A stretch of DNA of 64,000 bases from Shewanella morhuae (GTDB taxonomy: Bacteria; Pseudomonadota; Gammaproteobacteria; Enterobacterales; Shewanellaceae). Position numbers and translations under genes: made by a program. How positions within the stretch are numbered: position 1 is the stretch's first letter; every line of letters begins with the position of its first letter. The notes beneath the pieces were generated by a model. That model was not told where the DNA came from. It made no database searches and saw only the letters and a list, made by a program, of their open reading frames with translations. The stretch spans positions 124,001 through 188,000 of the forward strand of contig NZ_FTNN01000003.1 in NCBI RefSeq assembly GCF_900156405.1, given 5' to 3'. Shown piece after piece: positions 17,639-25,992 of the stretch.

Positions 17639-18136
17639 TTAACCGCGAGGTTCTTTACCTCTATGTGCTTCAAATCGCGCTTTAAATTTAGCTTGCTGCT
17701 CAGGCGTCAACAGATTATAAACTTGATTTTGTATTTTCATACGTTCAATCATTTGGGTTTGACGCTGTTCTTGCTGCGCGCTCATTAAGGCTTTGGCTTG
17801 CGTTTCATCGAAGTTAGGCGCGGTTAATAATGTTAGCATCTCAGTACGATTTGCTAAACGCTCCTCTTTCGTCGGGCGACTCTCTGTTCTGGCTGCCTTC
17901 TGTTCAGCGAACAGTTTTTTAACGTCAGCTTTTTGAGCATCGGTTAAATCCAGCCCTTCAAACATTTTGTGCATACCGCCCTTATTCATATGTCGGCCGC
18001 CATGTTCCATGTGGTAGCCCTTATGGTATTCAGCTTTACCGCTCTCAGCAGGTGCGGCATTAACTGCCGTTACAAAAACAGCTGAGCTGGCAAAAAGTGC
18101 AAATAAACTGGCTTTCAAAGGTGATAGTGTTTTCAT
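17639..18136 (-). CDS. cpxP: CpxP/Spy family periplasmic stress protein
   Basis: A 165-residue exported protein with a signal peptide (cleavage near VNAAPAES), a His/Gly/Met-rich segment (HKGYHMEHGGRHMNKGGMHKMF, residues ~40-60) and helical LTXXQ-type motifs: LTDAQKADVKKLF and LTPEQQAKFKARF. CpxP/Spy proteins form cradle-like dimers, act as ATP-independent chaperones, and in the case of CpxP inhibit the CpxA sensor. It is divergent from cpxR with a CpxR box between, supporting the CpxP assignment. The His/Met stretch could bind metals, which fits the linked fieF. Confidence 0.92.
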   Translation of the reverse strand: MKTLSPLKASLFALFASSAVFVTAVNAAPAESGKAEYHKGYHMEHGGRHMNKGGMHKMFEGLDLTDAQKADVKKLFAEQKAARTESRPTKEERLANRTEMLTLLTAPNFDETQAKALMSAQQEQRQTQMIERMKIQNQVYNLLTPEQQAKFKARFEAHRGKEPRG

Positions 18137-18260
18137 AGTGTTAACCTCAGTGGTTTAACTTAATAGACAAGTAATAAGACACAGTGACGACCCTGTAAAG
18201 CCAAGTCACTTTCGACCCTTACAGTCTAACTCTCCCTATGTAAGTGAGAATATGGCACAG

Positions 18261-18275
18261 GTAAATCACTGTAAA
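18261..18275. promoter_or_regulatory. CpxR box between cpxP and cpxR
   Basis: GTAAATCACTGTAAA is an exact GTAAA-N5-GTAAA direct repeat, the CpxR-binding consensus. It lies in the 291 base divergent region and could activate both cpxP and cpxRA. Confidence 0.85.
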
Positions 18276-18427
18276 GTTATGACAATAAATAGCAAATTCT
18301 CTATTCTTTACTTTGACTTACATTGCTACACAGCAATTGACATCAAAACAGGTATACTCAGCCGAAGGCTAAGACGCCAGCGAATAAATGGGCTAACAAG
18401 GCCATACAGTCAAGATTAAGGAAATGT

Positions 18428-19114
18428 ATGAATCGGATATTATTAATCGATGACGATCTGGGTTTATCAGAGCTCCTAGGGCAACTGCTTGAGTTAGAAG
18501 GGTTTCAATTAACTTTGGCCTACGAGGGTAAACAAGGGTTAGAACTGGCGCTTGCTACGGATTATGATCTGATTTTGCTCGATGTCATGTTACCTAAATT
18601 AAATGGTTTTGAAGTACTGCGTGCACTACGCCAACATAAACAAACACCGGTATTAATGCTGACAGCGCGTGGTGATGAAATCGATCGCGTGGTCGGACTT
18701 GAGATTGGTGCTGACGATTATCTGCCAAAGCCGTTTAACGATAGAGAGTTAATTGCGCGTATCCGCGCTATTATTCGCCGCTCGAACTTAACCACTCAAG
18801 AAATCCATGCAACACCCGTACAAGAGTTTGGTGATTTACGTTTAGACCCATCACGTCAAGAGGCTTACTGCAACGATCAATTAATCATACTCACTGGCAC
18901 CGAATTCACCCTACTGCATACCCTCGCACTGCATGCTGGCGAGTTGATGAATAAAGAAGATCTAAACGAGAAAGTGCTTGGCAAAAAACTTATGCCCTTT
19001 GACCGCAGCTTAGACATGCATTTGTCGAATTTACGTAAAAAGCTACCAGAGCGTAGCGATGCTCGGCCAAGGGTAAAAACTATCCGTGGTAAAGGTTATA
19101 TCTGGCTCCCATAA
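18428..19114 (+). CDS. cpxR: Envelope stress response regulator CpxR
   Basis: A 228-residue OmpR/PhoB-type response regulator. The receiver domain has DDD at 8-10, phospho-acceptor Asp52 (LLDVMLPKLNG) and conserved Lys in YLPKPFNDREL. The winged-helix DNA-binding domain runs from about 130 to 228, ending RPRVKTIRGKGYIWLP. It activates genes for periplasmic protein folding and degradation after phosphorylation by CpxA. AAGGAAATGT precedes the ATG. The stop is 13 bases before the GTG of cpxA. The CpxR box upstream points to positive autoregulation. Confidence 0.97.
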   Translation: MNRILLIDDDLGLSELLGQLLELEGFQLTLAYEGKQGLELALATDYDLILLDVMLPKLNGFEVLRALRQHKQTPVLMLTARGDEIDRVVGLEIGADDYLPKPFNDRELIARIRAIIRRSNLTTQEIHATPVQEFGDLRLDPSRQEAYCNDQLIILTGTEFTLLHTLALHAGELMNKEDLNEKVLGKKLMPFDRSLDMHLSNLRKKLPERSDARPRVKTIRGKGYIWLP

Positions 19115-19127
19115 CGGCGGTATCACT

Positions 19128-20477
19128 GTGCCTAATCGTTTATTTATCAAATTATTACTTGGATTTTGGTTTTGTAGCTCACTGATCATTGCCTTAGTGG
19201 GCCTGCTGCCATTACTGCAACAGAATCATGACCGTGCGCCTTTGCCACCTCATCTTGAAAGAGTACTTGCTAGCGTAGCTCAGCGTATTCAACAGGATCC
19301 GTCCTTATTAACGACTGATTTTATCCGCCGCTTAGAAAAACATCGCGATATAGAAGGCAAACCGCTGCGGATCTATTTAACCAATAGCCAAGGACAAGTC
19401 ATTAACACCCACAGAGTCAGTCGTGGTGTACGCAGTTTTATGCTGATGGCCGATGAAGAAAAACAGCCTATTAGTCATCAATTTAAAGACGAACTGGTAT
19501 TTGGCCCCTATCAATTTAATTTAGGCGCAGAAACCTATTCACTCTACGGTCGCCTACCCGATAACCATCCGCGGCCTTGGTTTTTCTTCTTTGCCGAAAA
19601 TAAGCTACTCACCTTGAGCCTGGCTATTTTTCTGTCGGGATTATTATGCGGTCTACTGGCGTGGCATTTAGGTAAAGCATTAAATTCACTTAAAAAAAGT
19701 GCTAATGCGCTTGCCCAAGGTGATTTAACGCATCGTGTTGATGAAGCCACCACCAAGCGCAACGACGAAATAGGCCAACTCGCCAGTGCCTTTAACAGCA
19801 TGGCAGACTCCATCGAAGCTATGGTCAATAATCAGCAACGGCTGATGGGCGATATTTCCCATGAACTGCGCACTCCTTTAACACGCTTACAGCTATCCCT
19901 TGCCCTCGCCCGTAAAAAAGGCCAGCAGACCACCGAAACGGAACGTATAGGCTATGAAGCCGAGCAGCTTGAAAAGCTCATCAGCGAATTACTGGAACTC
20001 TCACGGGTTAAGCTTAGCACTAACGAAACCAAGGTCTATTTAGGTTTGGCAGAATCCCTAAGCCAAGTGTTAGACGATGCGGAATTTGAAGCAGAGCAAC
20101 AGGGAAAAAGAATAACTATCGATATTGATGAAGAAATTGAATTAGCACATTTTCCTAAATCACTTTCCCGCGCGATTGAAAATCTGCTGCGTAATGCAAT
20201 TCGCTATGCCGCAAGCGACATTCAATTACAGGCGAGTGCAACAGCTGATCAAGTAAAAATCACGATAAAAGACGATGGACCAGGCATAGATACCGCCGAA
20301 CTCGATGCCATTTTCAAACCCTTCTATCGCCCTGACTCTGCACGGCAAAGAGAAAGCGGTGGCTGGGGACTTGGACTAGCAATAACAGAAGCCGCCATTA
20401 CCGCGCATAAAGGCAAAATTAAAGCTGAAAATTGTGTTCCAACTGGTCTTAAAGTTACTATTTTCCTGCCAAAATAA
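19128..20477 (+). CDS. cpxA: Envelope stress sensor kinase CpxA
   Basis: A 449-residue inner-membrane histidine kinase. Two membrane helices (about residues 6-28 and 155-175) flank a periplasmic sensor of about 125 residues. Then HAMP (LKKSANALAQGDLTHRV), H-box DISHELRTPLTRLQLSLA, and an HATPase domain with N-box IENLLRNAIRYA, DDGPGI and GWGLGLAI. It senses misfolded envelope proteins and phosphorylates CpxR. The GTG at 19128 was chosen because GGCGG ends 7 bases before it and it yields MPNRLFIKLLLGFW; an upstream in-frame GTG at 19086 would overlap cpxR by 29 bases. Confidence 0.95.
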   Translation: MPNRLFIKLLLGFWFCSSLIIALVGLLPLLQQNHDRAPLPPHLERVLASVAQRIQQDPSLLTTDFIRRLEKHRDIEGKPLRIYLTNSQGQVINTHRVSRGVRSFMLMADEEKQPISHQFKDELVFGPYQFNLGAETYSLYGRLPDNHPRPWFFFFAENKLLTLSLAIFLSGLLCGLLAWHLGKALNSLKKSANALAQGDLTHRVDEATTKRNDEIGQLASAFNSMADSIEAMVNNQQRLMGDISHELRTPLTRLQLSLALARKKGQQTTETERIGYEAEQLEKLISELLELSRVKLSTNETKVYLGLAESLSQVLDDAEFEAEQQGKRITIDIDEEIELAHFPKSLSRAIENLLRNAIRYAASDIQLQASATADQVKITIKDDGPGIDTAELDAIFKPFYRPDSARQRESGGWGLGLAITEAAITAHKGKIKAENCVPTGLKVTIFLPK

Positions 20478-20631
20478 TCGTAACGGGATAAATAGGCCTA
20501 CGGTTAATCGTAGCGGATCAGCACGGGGATCTTTATCAGCGCGAGTGTTACATACAGATTTTTATTCATCAATGAGTTAAATAGTACTCACTCTATTTTT
20601 AATATTAAATACAGCAAGTTAATGCCATGGG

Positions 20632-21105
20632 ATGACTATGCAAATTATTGACCTAAAATTAGCGCCACAACATATCCCACAATTAGCGCAATGGCATCAT
20701 AAGGAATGGGCACATTGGAGTCCGCCAGAAAGCTCTGCCAGCACATTGATAGCGCAAATGAGTGAGTATTTAACTGATGCCGTCATCCCGAAGATGTTTA
20801 TTGGTGAAGAAGCAAACCAAGTAACGGGCTCATCGTCATTGATTGCTGAGGATATGGATAGCCGAACTGATTTAAGCCCTTGGCTCGCCAATGTGTATGT
20901 TAATGCAAGCCATCGCAATAAAGGGCTGGGAAAATTGTTAGTCAATGCTGTCGTTGATTATGCCAAGACGCTTGGCTTACAGAAAATCTATTTATTTACC
21001 GCTGACAAAGCCGATTTTTATCAAGCATTGGGCTGGTCAATTATTTCGCGGGAAAATTATAAGGGCGGGATGGTGACGATAATGGAGTATGAGTTCATGA
21101 AATAA
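20632..21105 (+). CDS. GNAT family N-acetyltransferase
   Basis: A 157-residue GNAT protein. The acetyl-CoA binding motif A is visible as WLANVYVNASHRNKGLGKLLVNAVVDYA (residues ~84-110, Q/RxxGxG/A form RNKGLG), followed by KIYLFTADKADFYQALGW, the usual beta5/alpha4 segment. The N-terminus contains HKEWAHWSP, found in a subset of uncharacterised GNATs. The start is ambiguous between ATG 20632 and ATG 20638; the latter has GGGA 5 bases before it. The substrate cannot be predicted. A single-gene unit downstream of cpxA. Confidence 0.88.
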   Translation: MTMQIIDLKLAPQHIPQLAQWHHKEWAHWSPPESSASTLIAQMSEYLTDAVIPKMFIGEEANQVTGSSSLIAEDMDSRTDLSPWLANVYVNASHRNKGLGKLLVNAVVDYAKTLGLQKIYLFTADKADFYQALGWSIISRENYKGGMVTIMEYEFMK

Positions 21106-21171
21106 GCTCCACGACGGGCGTCGTGAAGCTGTACATGCAAGCTACCTTTATTTTTACGGTAGCCGTTAACG

Positions 21172-21381
21172 CTAGTCTATTTCTATTTCCATACCGAAAC
21201 GGTTGGATAATTGGCGTTGTTCATGCAAGATTTCAATTCGACGGCGAGTATCTTGAGCCAACTTGTCTTTGAGCCGTAAGCCACTAGCAGCAGCGGTTTT
21301 TTTGGCTTTTTTACTCTTAATCGGTAAATCAATGGTCGTTGCATCGGTTGGACTTTCGACAGTTTGAAATTCGACAGACAT
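21172..21381 (-). CDS. Small PA3496-like protein
   Basis: A 69-residue highly charged protein. The central Lys-rich stretch PIKSKKAKKTAAAS is followed by RLKDKLAQDTRRRIEILHEQRQL, which resembles the PA3496 family (annotated as putative envelope integrity protein). The function of the family is poorly known. No signal peptide or membrane helix. AAGGAGTTAG lies before the ATG on the minus strand, a strong ribosome-binding site that supports a real gene. The family call rests on the short RRRIE-EQR motif only. Confidence 0.7.
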   Translation of the reverse strand: MSVEFQTVESPTDATTIDLPIKSKKAKKTAAASGLRLKDKLAQDTRRRIEILHEQRQLSNRFGMEIEID

Positions 21382-21760
21382 AGCTAACTCCTTTAATTCG
21401 AACCATTAATCGGTTCTTCCAGTAAATCCCTGTTTTAAACACTTCACAGGTTATTTCAATCAATCTATTCGCTACAAGATAGTAACCCGTTAAGATTAAC
21501 CATTTATTAACCTAGCGGTTTATCATTCATCCCATTTAACCAAATAAGTATTACGACTAATCCGTTAAAATGGTGATATTTAGAGAATGAAACATTGTCG
21601 ATAAACAACGCACCTAACGAGCGAATATTTATTGGCGACAGAGCGATATATTATTGTTAAAAATAACGCTTAAATTGTGCAGAAGGGTTAGCGAATATAT
21701 GCGGGCAAACTCTGCTGCACAACTTTTAAGCTGTGCAACAGTACTACATCTGGACTAGGT
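21382..21760. other. Intergenic region without a gene
   Basis: About 380 bases, AT-rich. It contains TGCACAACTT-TT-AAGCTGTGCA at 21716-21737, a stem-loop that pairs fully (with one G-U) only on the minus strand, 24 bases after the DUF1993 stop. No T run follows it, so it is a doubtful terminator. Nothing else recognised. Confidence 0.5.
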
Positions 21761-22273
21761 TTACGACTTATATGGCATAGCGCCTAGGTAATCTTTCTTG
21801 CCAACCTCGACACCATTGTGACGTAAAATTGCGTAGGCTGTTGTTATATGAAAGTAAATATTTGGAATTGCATGCTCAACAGCAAACTCATAACCGGTAA
21901 GATATTTCCCCTCCCAGCGTGGTTGTGACACATGAATCGTGGCAGAATTGGCAAAATCTTCTGCTTTGAAAGTGGCTAAATACGCCAACACTGAGCTAAT
22001 ACGTTCCTGTAATTCAGCTAATGTCGTTTCATTATCATCATGCTTAGGCACTGTATCCAAATTATCCGTTAAGCGGGCAACACCGATTTTGGCGGTATCG
22101 CAGGCAATCTGTACTTGGCGAGCAAGATTAAACTGATCTGGTGCTAAACGTGAATTAAGTAAAACAGCCATATCCACTTTCTTAAGGTTTGCGAAACACT
22201 CGCCTTTTTCAAGAATAACGCTTAAATTTTTCAGCATTTTGCTAAATTGTACAACCGTTAAATCATAAAGCAT
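21761..22273 (-). CDS. DUF1993 family protein
   Basis: A 170-residue soluble, mostly helical protein of the DUF1993 family, related in fold to the DinB/YfiT four-helix bundles. Family hallmarks: the beginning MLYDLTVVQFSKMLKNLSVIL, LNSRLAPDQFNLARQVQIACD in the middle, and YEFAVEHAIPNIYFHITTAYAILRHNGVEVGKKDYLG at the end. The start at 22273 was chosen because GAGG lies 8 bases upstream and the family begins MLYDL; the frame is open further upstream to 22351, but that extension is unlike the family. Function not known. Confidence 0.88.
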   Translation of the reverse strand: MLYDLTVVQFSKMLKNLSVILEKGECFANLKKVDMAVLLNSRLAPDQFNLARQVQIACDTAKIGVARLTDNLDTVPKHDDNETTLAELQERISSVLAYLATFKAEDFANSATIHVSQPRWEGKYLTGYEFAVEHAIPNIYFHITTAYAILRHNGVEVGKKDYLGAMPYKS

Positions 22274-22475
22274 GACATAGACCTCAGTAATGGACGCTAC
22301 AAGACTGCAGCACTTAATCGATCTTGGGGCAAATAAACCTAATTCAATCACTTTAGCAAATTATGTTTTATTGCATGGAGCTGATATACGCTAGCGCTAG
22401 GCTATAAAATCAAACGGCTTGATTTTATAGCTAATGCTCACCCAATAATGTTAACAAATAATGAAATAGCTCATA

Positions 22476-23381
22476 TTAACTCGCACTCCAGAGTAATTGG
22501 CCGCAATCGGTCAAATCATAACCCCCAAGTAACGCAGCCATTTGGCGCGTATTCCCCGTTGAGAGCATCGTAAATAGCTGCTGTAACTGGCGACGAAAGT
22601 AAATGCTCTGTGGCATAACAAAATCAAAAGACTCTTTGATCAAAGGCACAAAATGTAAACCACTTTCGAGCGCAACCGATTGACAACCAAAACCAATATC
22701 TGCATCACCACGGGCGATATAACCCGCTAACTCGCGCTCGCTATAGGCTGTAAGCACTACATTAAGTTGTTCTAATCGAGCACCTTGTTTTAGTAACCAA
22801 TGCTCTAAATGTTGCTGGCTACCCGCCCCGCCCTGACGACTAACCCAACGCCAAGGTAGACTAATAACTTTGTCTTCCTCTTGGCATCTGTGGTGCATAT
22901 CAGCACGCATAATTAACCCCTGTTGACGGGAATAACCGTGCACCATGATCCACTGCTGATGATTGTTGTAACCTTTCAATAATGCTGGATGACGAATATT
23001 TCTATCTTCCATACTGCCCCAGTGCAAGGTACATACATCTGCATAACCTTTTGCAAGTAACTCAAGCCCAAGGCGTGAGCCGGTGGCACTGTAACTGATT
23101 AATTCTCGGCTACCCACTTGCGCCATCAAGCGCGCTACCAACATCGATAATAAAGGGTCGTCACTACCGGTAATTAACAAACGGTCGGTAAGCATGCCGC
23201 TATGGCACGAGTCCATTACCCAGCGATCAATCAGCACTTTTGGAAATAACCATTTACCAGTTATCTTGGTAGCCGGAAGCACTCTGTCATTAGCCATGGC
23301 GTAGACTTTTTTCTCATTCAGATCTAAATATTCGGCCACTTGCTTTGCGCTCATGTAGACCAATTCGCCACCAGAATTCAT
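22476..23381 (-). CDS. Fused excisionase-type HTH and periplasmic-binding-like regulator
   Basis: A 301-residue protein with an N-terminal MerR/excisionase-like helix-turn-helix (residues ~8-55, YMSAKQVAEYLDLNEKKVYAMANDRVLPATKITGKWLFPK) and a C-terminal PBP-like ligand domain (~80-290) of the type found in molybdate or small-anion sensing regulators (SRQGGAGSQQHLEHWL, then ELAGYIARGDADIGFG). Proteins of this architecture often sit beside formate dehydrogenase or molybdenum genes. It lies 70 bases downstream of fdhD on the same strand, so a role in controlling formate dehydrogenase or sensing molybdate/tungstate is a reasonable inference. The start 23381 has AAGGAAAG upstream. Confidence 0.85.
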   Translation of the reverse strand: MNSGGELVYMSAKQVAEYLDLNEKKVYAMANDRVLPATKITGKWLFPKVLIDRWVMDSCHSGMLTDRLLITGSDDPLLSMLVARLMAQVGSRELISYSATGSRLGLELLAKGYADVCTLHWGSMEDRNIRHPALLKGYNNHQQWIMVHGYSRQQGLIMRADMHHRCQEEDKVISLPWRWVSRQGGAGSQQHLEHWLLKQGARLEQLNVVLTAYSERELAGYIARGDADIGFGCQSVALESGLHFVPLIKESFDFVMPQSIYFRRQLQQLFTMLSTGNTRQMAALLGGYDLTDCGQLLWSAS

Positions 23382-23451
23382 CTGCTTTCCTTGTTTTATC
23401 ATCCGTTACTGCGTGTAAACCATCATCGCGTACTTTCGTAAAGTTCGAGAT

Positions 23452-24420
23452 CTAAGCGGTTGTATTTACGTCAAACTCAAGATTTTCACTACCGTGATAC
23501 ACTAAAAAGTGTCGACCTTTAGCACGGGCAATAATGGTAATCCCTAATTGCTGCGCCAACGCTAACCCCATCTGAGTCACACCGCTTCGCGATAATAAGA
23601 GTGGGATACCCATCTTGGCGACTTTTATCACCATTTCCGAGGTTAAACGGCCCGTGGTATAAAAAATCTTATTATCACCACGATCCTGTGTTAACCACAT
23701 ATCCCCAGCCAAGGTATCAACTGCATTATGTCGACCCACATCTTCGACGAAGGCCATGATTTTATCAGCTTCACATAAGCCACAACCATGTACCGCACCA
23801 GCATTTTTATAGGTTTCGTTATAGTCGTTAATATTTTTTAATAAGCTGTAAAGCGTACTTTGTTTCAGGCTAGGTGTGGGTAATTTGATATCCTCTAAAC
23901 CCTGCATAAAACTGCCATATACAGTGCCCTGACCACAGCCTGACGTCACCGTTTTTTCAGATAACTTTTCATCTAAATCAGCCGTTTGCTCGCGGGTGAC
24001 CACTGCGGCAGAATTTACATCCCAATCAACAATCACAGAATCAAGCAGACTAACATCCGAAATAAACCCCTGATTTTTAAGATACCCTAACGCTAGCGAT
24101 TCTGGTTTAGCACCGAGTGTCATCAGTGTCACTATTGGTCGCCAGTTTAGGTACACCGTAAGCGGGCGTTCACAAGCAACGAATTTATCCAATACTTCAC
24201 CGGCTTCATTCATTGCTTTTACGGCAATGGTTAACGGCACTTCGGCTTGAGTTCTCACAAAAGAACAGTGATGTTGAGGCTTCTGAATAGGGTTATCTGT
24301 CACCATTTTGTTATCGATGGTCATACTGTTATCAGAAATAGGGCTGTTTTCAGAGATCATAGTGCTGTTTTCCAACATCATAGCGTTATCGCTTAGCGAG
24401 TGATGGTCTGAGCATAGCAA
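23452..24420 (-). CDS. fdhD: Formate dehydrogenase accessory sulfurtransferase FdhD
   Basis: Transfers sulfur from the IscS desulfurase to the bis-MGD cofactor of formate dehydrogenase, which is needed for activity. Family motifs: a conserved N-terminal ERPLTVYLNW, the loop TSGCGQG (Cys162) in the position of the E. coli CxxC loop, HGCGLC (Cys213, Cys216) and FVEDVGRHNAVDTL, TGRLTSEMVIK. At 322 residues it is longer than usual because of an unusual N-terminal ~45 residues rich in Asn, Ser and Met built from repeating six- to seven-residue units. No cofactor-transfer partner is missing. It is divergent from the DUF3305 operon. Confidence 0.95.
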   Translation of the reverse strand: MLCSDHHSLSDNAMMLENSTMISENSPISDNSMTIDNKMVTDNPIQKPQHHCSFVRTQAEVPLTIAVKAMNEAGEVLDKFVACERPLTVYLNWRPIVTLMTLGAKPESLALGYLKNQGFISDVSLLDSVIVDWDVNSAAVVTREQTADLDEKLSEKTVTSGCGQGTVYGSFMQGLEDIKLPTPSLKQSTLYSLLKNINDYNETYKNAGAVHGCGLCEADKIMAFVEDVGRHNAVDTLAGDMWLTQDRGDNKIFYTTGRLTSEMVIKVAKMGIPLLLSRSGVTQMGLALAQQLGITIIARAKGRHFLVYHGSENLEFDVNTTA

Positions 24421-24518
24421 TATTTATACCTAGGTATAAAACTCAGCTTTAAATGCGTGATCTGCCGCAATACTGACTTTTGATTAGCACCTTTATGTCC
24501 CAAATAAAACCAAAGACT

Positions 24519-24531
24519 GGACAATATGTCC
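24519..24531. promoter_or_regulatory. Candidate activator site upstream of the sigma-54 promoter
   Basis: GGACAATATGTCC is a 5-3-5 palindrome located about 65 bases upstream of the -24 element. The extended half TATGTCCC recurs at 24494-24501, 30 bases (three helical turns) away, as is common for enhancer-binding protein sites. The protein that binds is unknown. Confidence 0.5.
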
Positions 24532-24583
24532 CGTTTTGGGTCGGTTTTTGATGATCCAGTTCAAACTAATACCCCTCATTTAC

Positions 24584-24599
24584 TGGCATCGATATTGCA
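24584..24599 (+). promoter_or_regulatory. Probable sigma-54 promoter of the formate dehydrogenase accessory operon
   Basis: TGGCATCGATATTGCA fits the -24/-12 consensus TGGCACGnnnnTTGCw, with GG (24585-24586) and GC (24597-24598) separated by exactly 10 bases. It lies 84 bases upstream of the DUF3305 start codon in the divergent fdhD region. Confidence 0.75.
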
Positions 24600-24682
24600 G
24601 TGACTATTTATCGCAATTTGTTGGTTACAGCGGATCCGTAAAAGCAACGGTTCGCCATCAACACGGCTGAGACGGAGAGATA

Positions 24683-25147
24683 ATGCAACATACAACAAGT
24701 GTTTGGCCCATGTACGTTTCACTCAGAAAAATAGAGAAATTAGTTGGCCGCTGGCCCTCAGTACAATGGGAAATTGAACATCTATTGCCCGCCACCCATC
24801 AAGCTCCCGATGGCGCAACTTTAGTGTTACTCGAATTGCATAAAGATGAACGCGCTAGCTACCGTCTTAATATTGATTTAGATGATCCTATGCTGTACTT
24901 GGTGTGCGATGAAATGCCCGATAATACTTGGGTGCCAGCTGCATTATCTGCAGATCAAAACGTTGCCGCTGGTTGCCTTGAAGGCAATACACCTGTCATC
25001 AACTTATTGATGCCAAGAGCCATCGCCTGTTGGATAGAAGCCTTTATCACTCAACACGGCGAAGTTGAAATCGCCGCCCATCGCCGTAAACATGTTGATG
25101 GGCGCAAAAACCAAGGCCCTAGTCGCGATCCACTTCGGAGGAATTAA
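24683..25147 (+). CDS. DUF3305 domain protein of the formate dehydrogenase locus
   Basis: A 154-residue soluble protein of the DUF3305 family, found almost only near formate dehydrogenase operons. The typical beginning VWPMYVSLRKIEKLVGRWPSVQWEIEHLLP and mid segment YRLNIDLDDPMLYLVCDEMPDN are visible. The tail is basic (HRRKHVDGRKNQGPSRDPLRRN). No enzymatic motif is apparent. GGAGAG precedes the ATG. Its stop overlaps the ATG region of the DUF3306 gene by one base, indicating tight translational coupling. Probably the first gene of the run transcribed from the sigma-54 promoter at 24584. Role unknown; assembly or electron-transfer support is inferred from context. Confidence 0.9.
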   Translation: MQHTTSVWPMYVSLRKIEKLVGRWPSVQWEIEHLLPATHQAPDGATLVLLELHKDERASYRLNIDLDDPMLYLVCDEMPDNTWVPAALSADQNVAAGCLEGNTPVINLLMPRAIACWIEAFITQHGEVEIAAHRRKHVDGRKNQGPSRDPLRRN

Positions 25148-25818
25148 TGTCTGAGCCGACTGTGAAAACTGGCGGATTATTAAGCCGTTGGAACCAACGC
25201 CGTGAACAAGTTGCGGCTGAAGAAACATTAGCAACACAAAATGAAACCATGCCTCAACAGGCAAACGGGGTTGATGAGATCGTCACAGCAGAGCCGACTC
25301 AAGCTATAGAGGCGGTAACAGAAGATGTTAATCCTGCAGAAAATGACGACCCTAATCGTATGCTCACCGCTGCGGATTTACCTAATCCTGATGATATTGA
25401 AATTGGCGGTAGCTTTGCCAGTTTTATGGGGGCGAATGTCGATCCTGCGGCTAAATCTGCAGCGTTACGTGCACTGTGGAAACAACCGCATTTCAATGAG
25501 ATAGATGGGCTTTTAGAATATGCGCTCGATTATAGTAATCAACCTAAACTCAGCCCAGAAGTCTCGGCCGAATTAGCGAAAAAAGTTTTCCGCTATATCA
25601 CTAAAGAAAGTGAAACTGCGGATGAAGAATCCGCCTTAGTAAAACATGCTACAGACGCTGAACAATCGGCTAATCTTGATGTCAGCGAAGTAAAAACAAA
25701 TGAAATCAAAACTGAATTGGCTGCAGAGCCAATAACGGACAATTTGGATGGAAAGGCTGATGACCTATCCCAAAATGAACCAGAGCCGCAAGCTCAGGCT
25801 CATAACAGAGTTGTTTAA
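25147..25818 (+). CDS. DUF3306 domain protein of the formate dehydrogenase locus
   Basis: A 223-residue protein with a conserved N-terminal segment (GGLLSRWNQRREQVAAEE) and a conserved core at about 75-155 (MLTAADLPNPDDIEIGGSFASFMG, VDPAAKSAALRALWKQPHFNEIDGLLEYALDYS), the DUF3306 signature. The C-terminal 65 residues are acidic, low-complexity and likely disordered. No membrane segment or cofactor motif. It overlaps the DUF3305 gene by one base and follows its GGAGG site. DUF3305 and DUF3306 proteins co-occur with formate dehydrogenase ferredoxins, but their biochemical role has not been settled to my knowledge. Confidence 0.9.
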   Translation: MSEPTVKTGGLLSRWNQRREQVAAEETLATQNETMPQQANGVDEIVTAEPTQAIEAVTEDVNPAENDDPNRMLTAADLPNPDDIEIGGSFASFMGANVDPAAKSAALRALWKQPHFNEIDGLLEYALDYSNQPKLSPEVSAELAKKVFRYITKESETADEESALVKHATDAEQSANLDVSEVKTNEIKTELAAEPITDNLDGKADDLSQNEPEPQAQAHNRVV

Positions 25819-25992
25819 CGTCAGTTTAGCTAATTTTAATGTCCGTAACCTTGGTATGTGAATTGCTGTACTAAGTACTAGATAAGCTTAGATAAAAGCA
25901 GAAAAGGCAATGACTTAGTTATTACCAACCGCCTAAATCTGCCTAGATACAGTAAAACAAGAAACAGCCAACGTACTGTTCAGGAACGCAAT

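Noticed and set aside
21716..21737. Stem-loop as terminator for the DUF1993 gene
   Set aside because: The stem is reasonable on the minus strand, but no T tract follows; kept only as a remark in the gap description.
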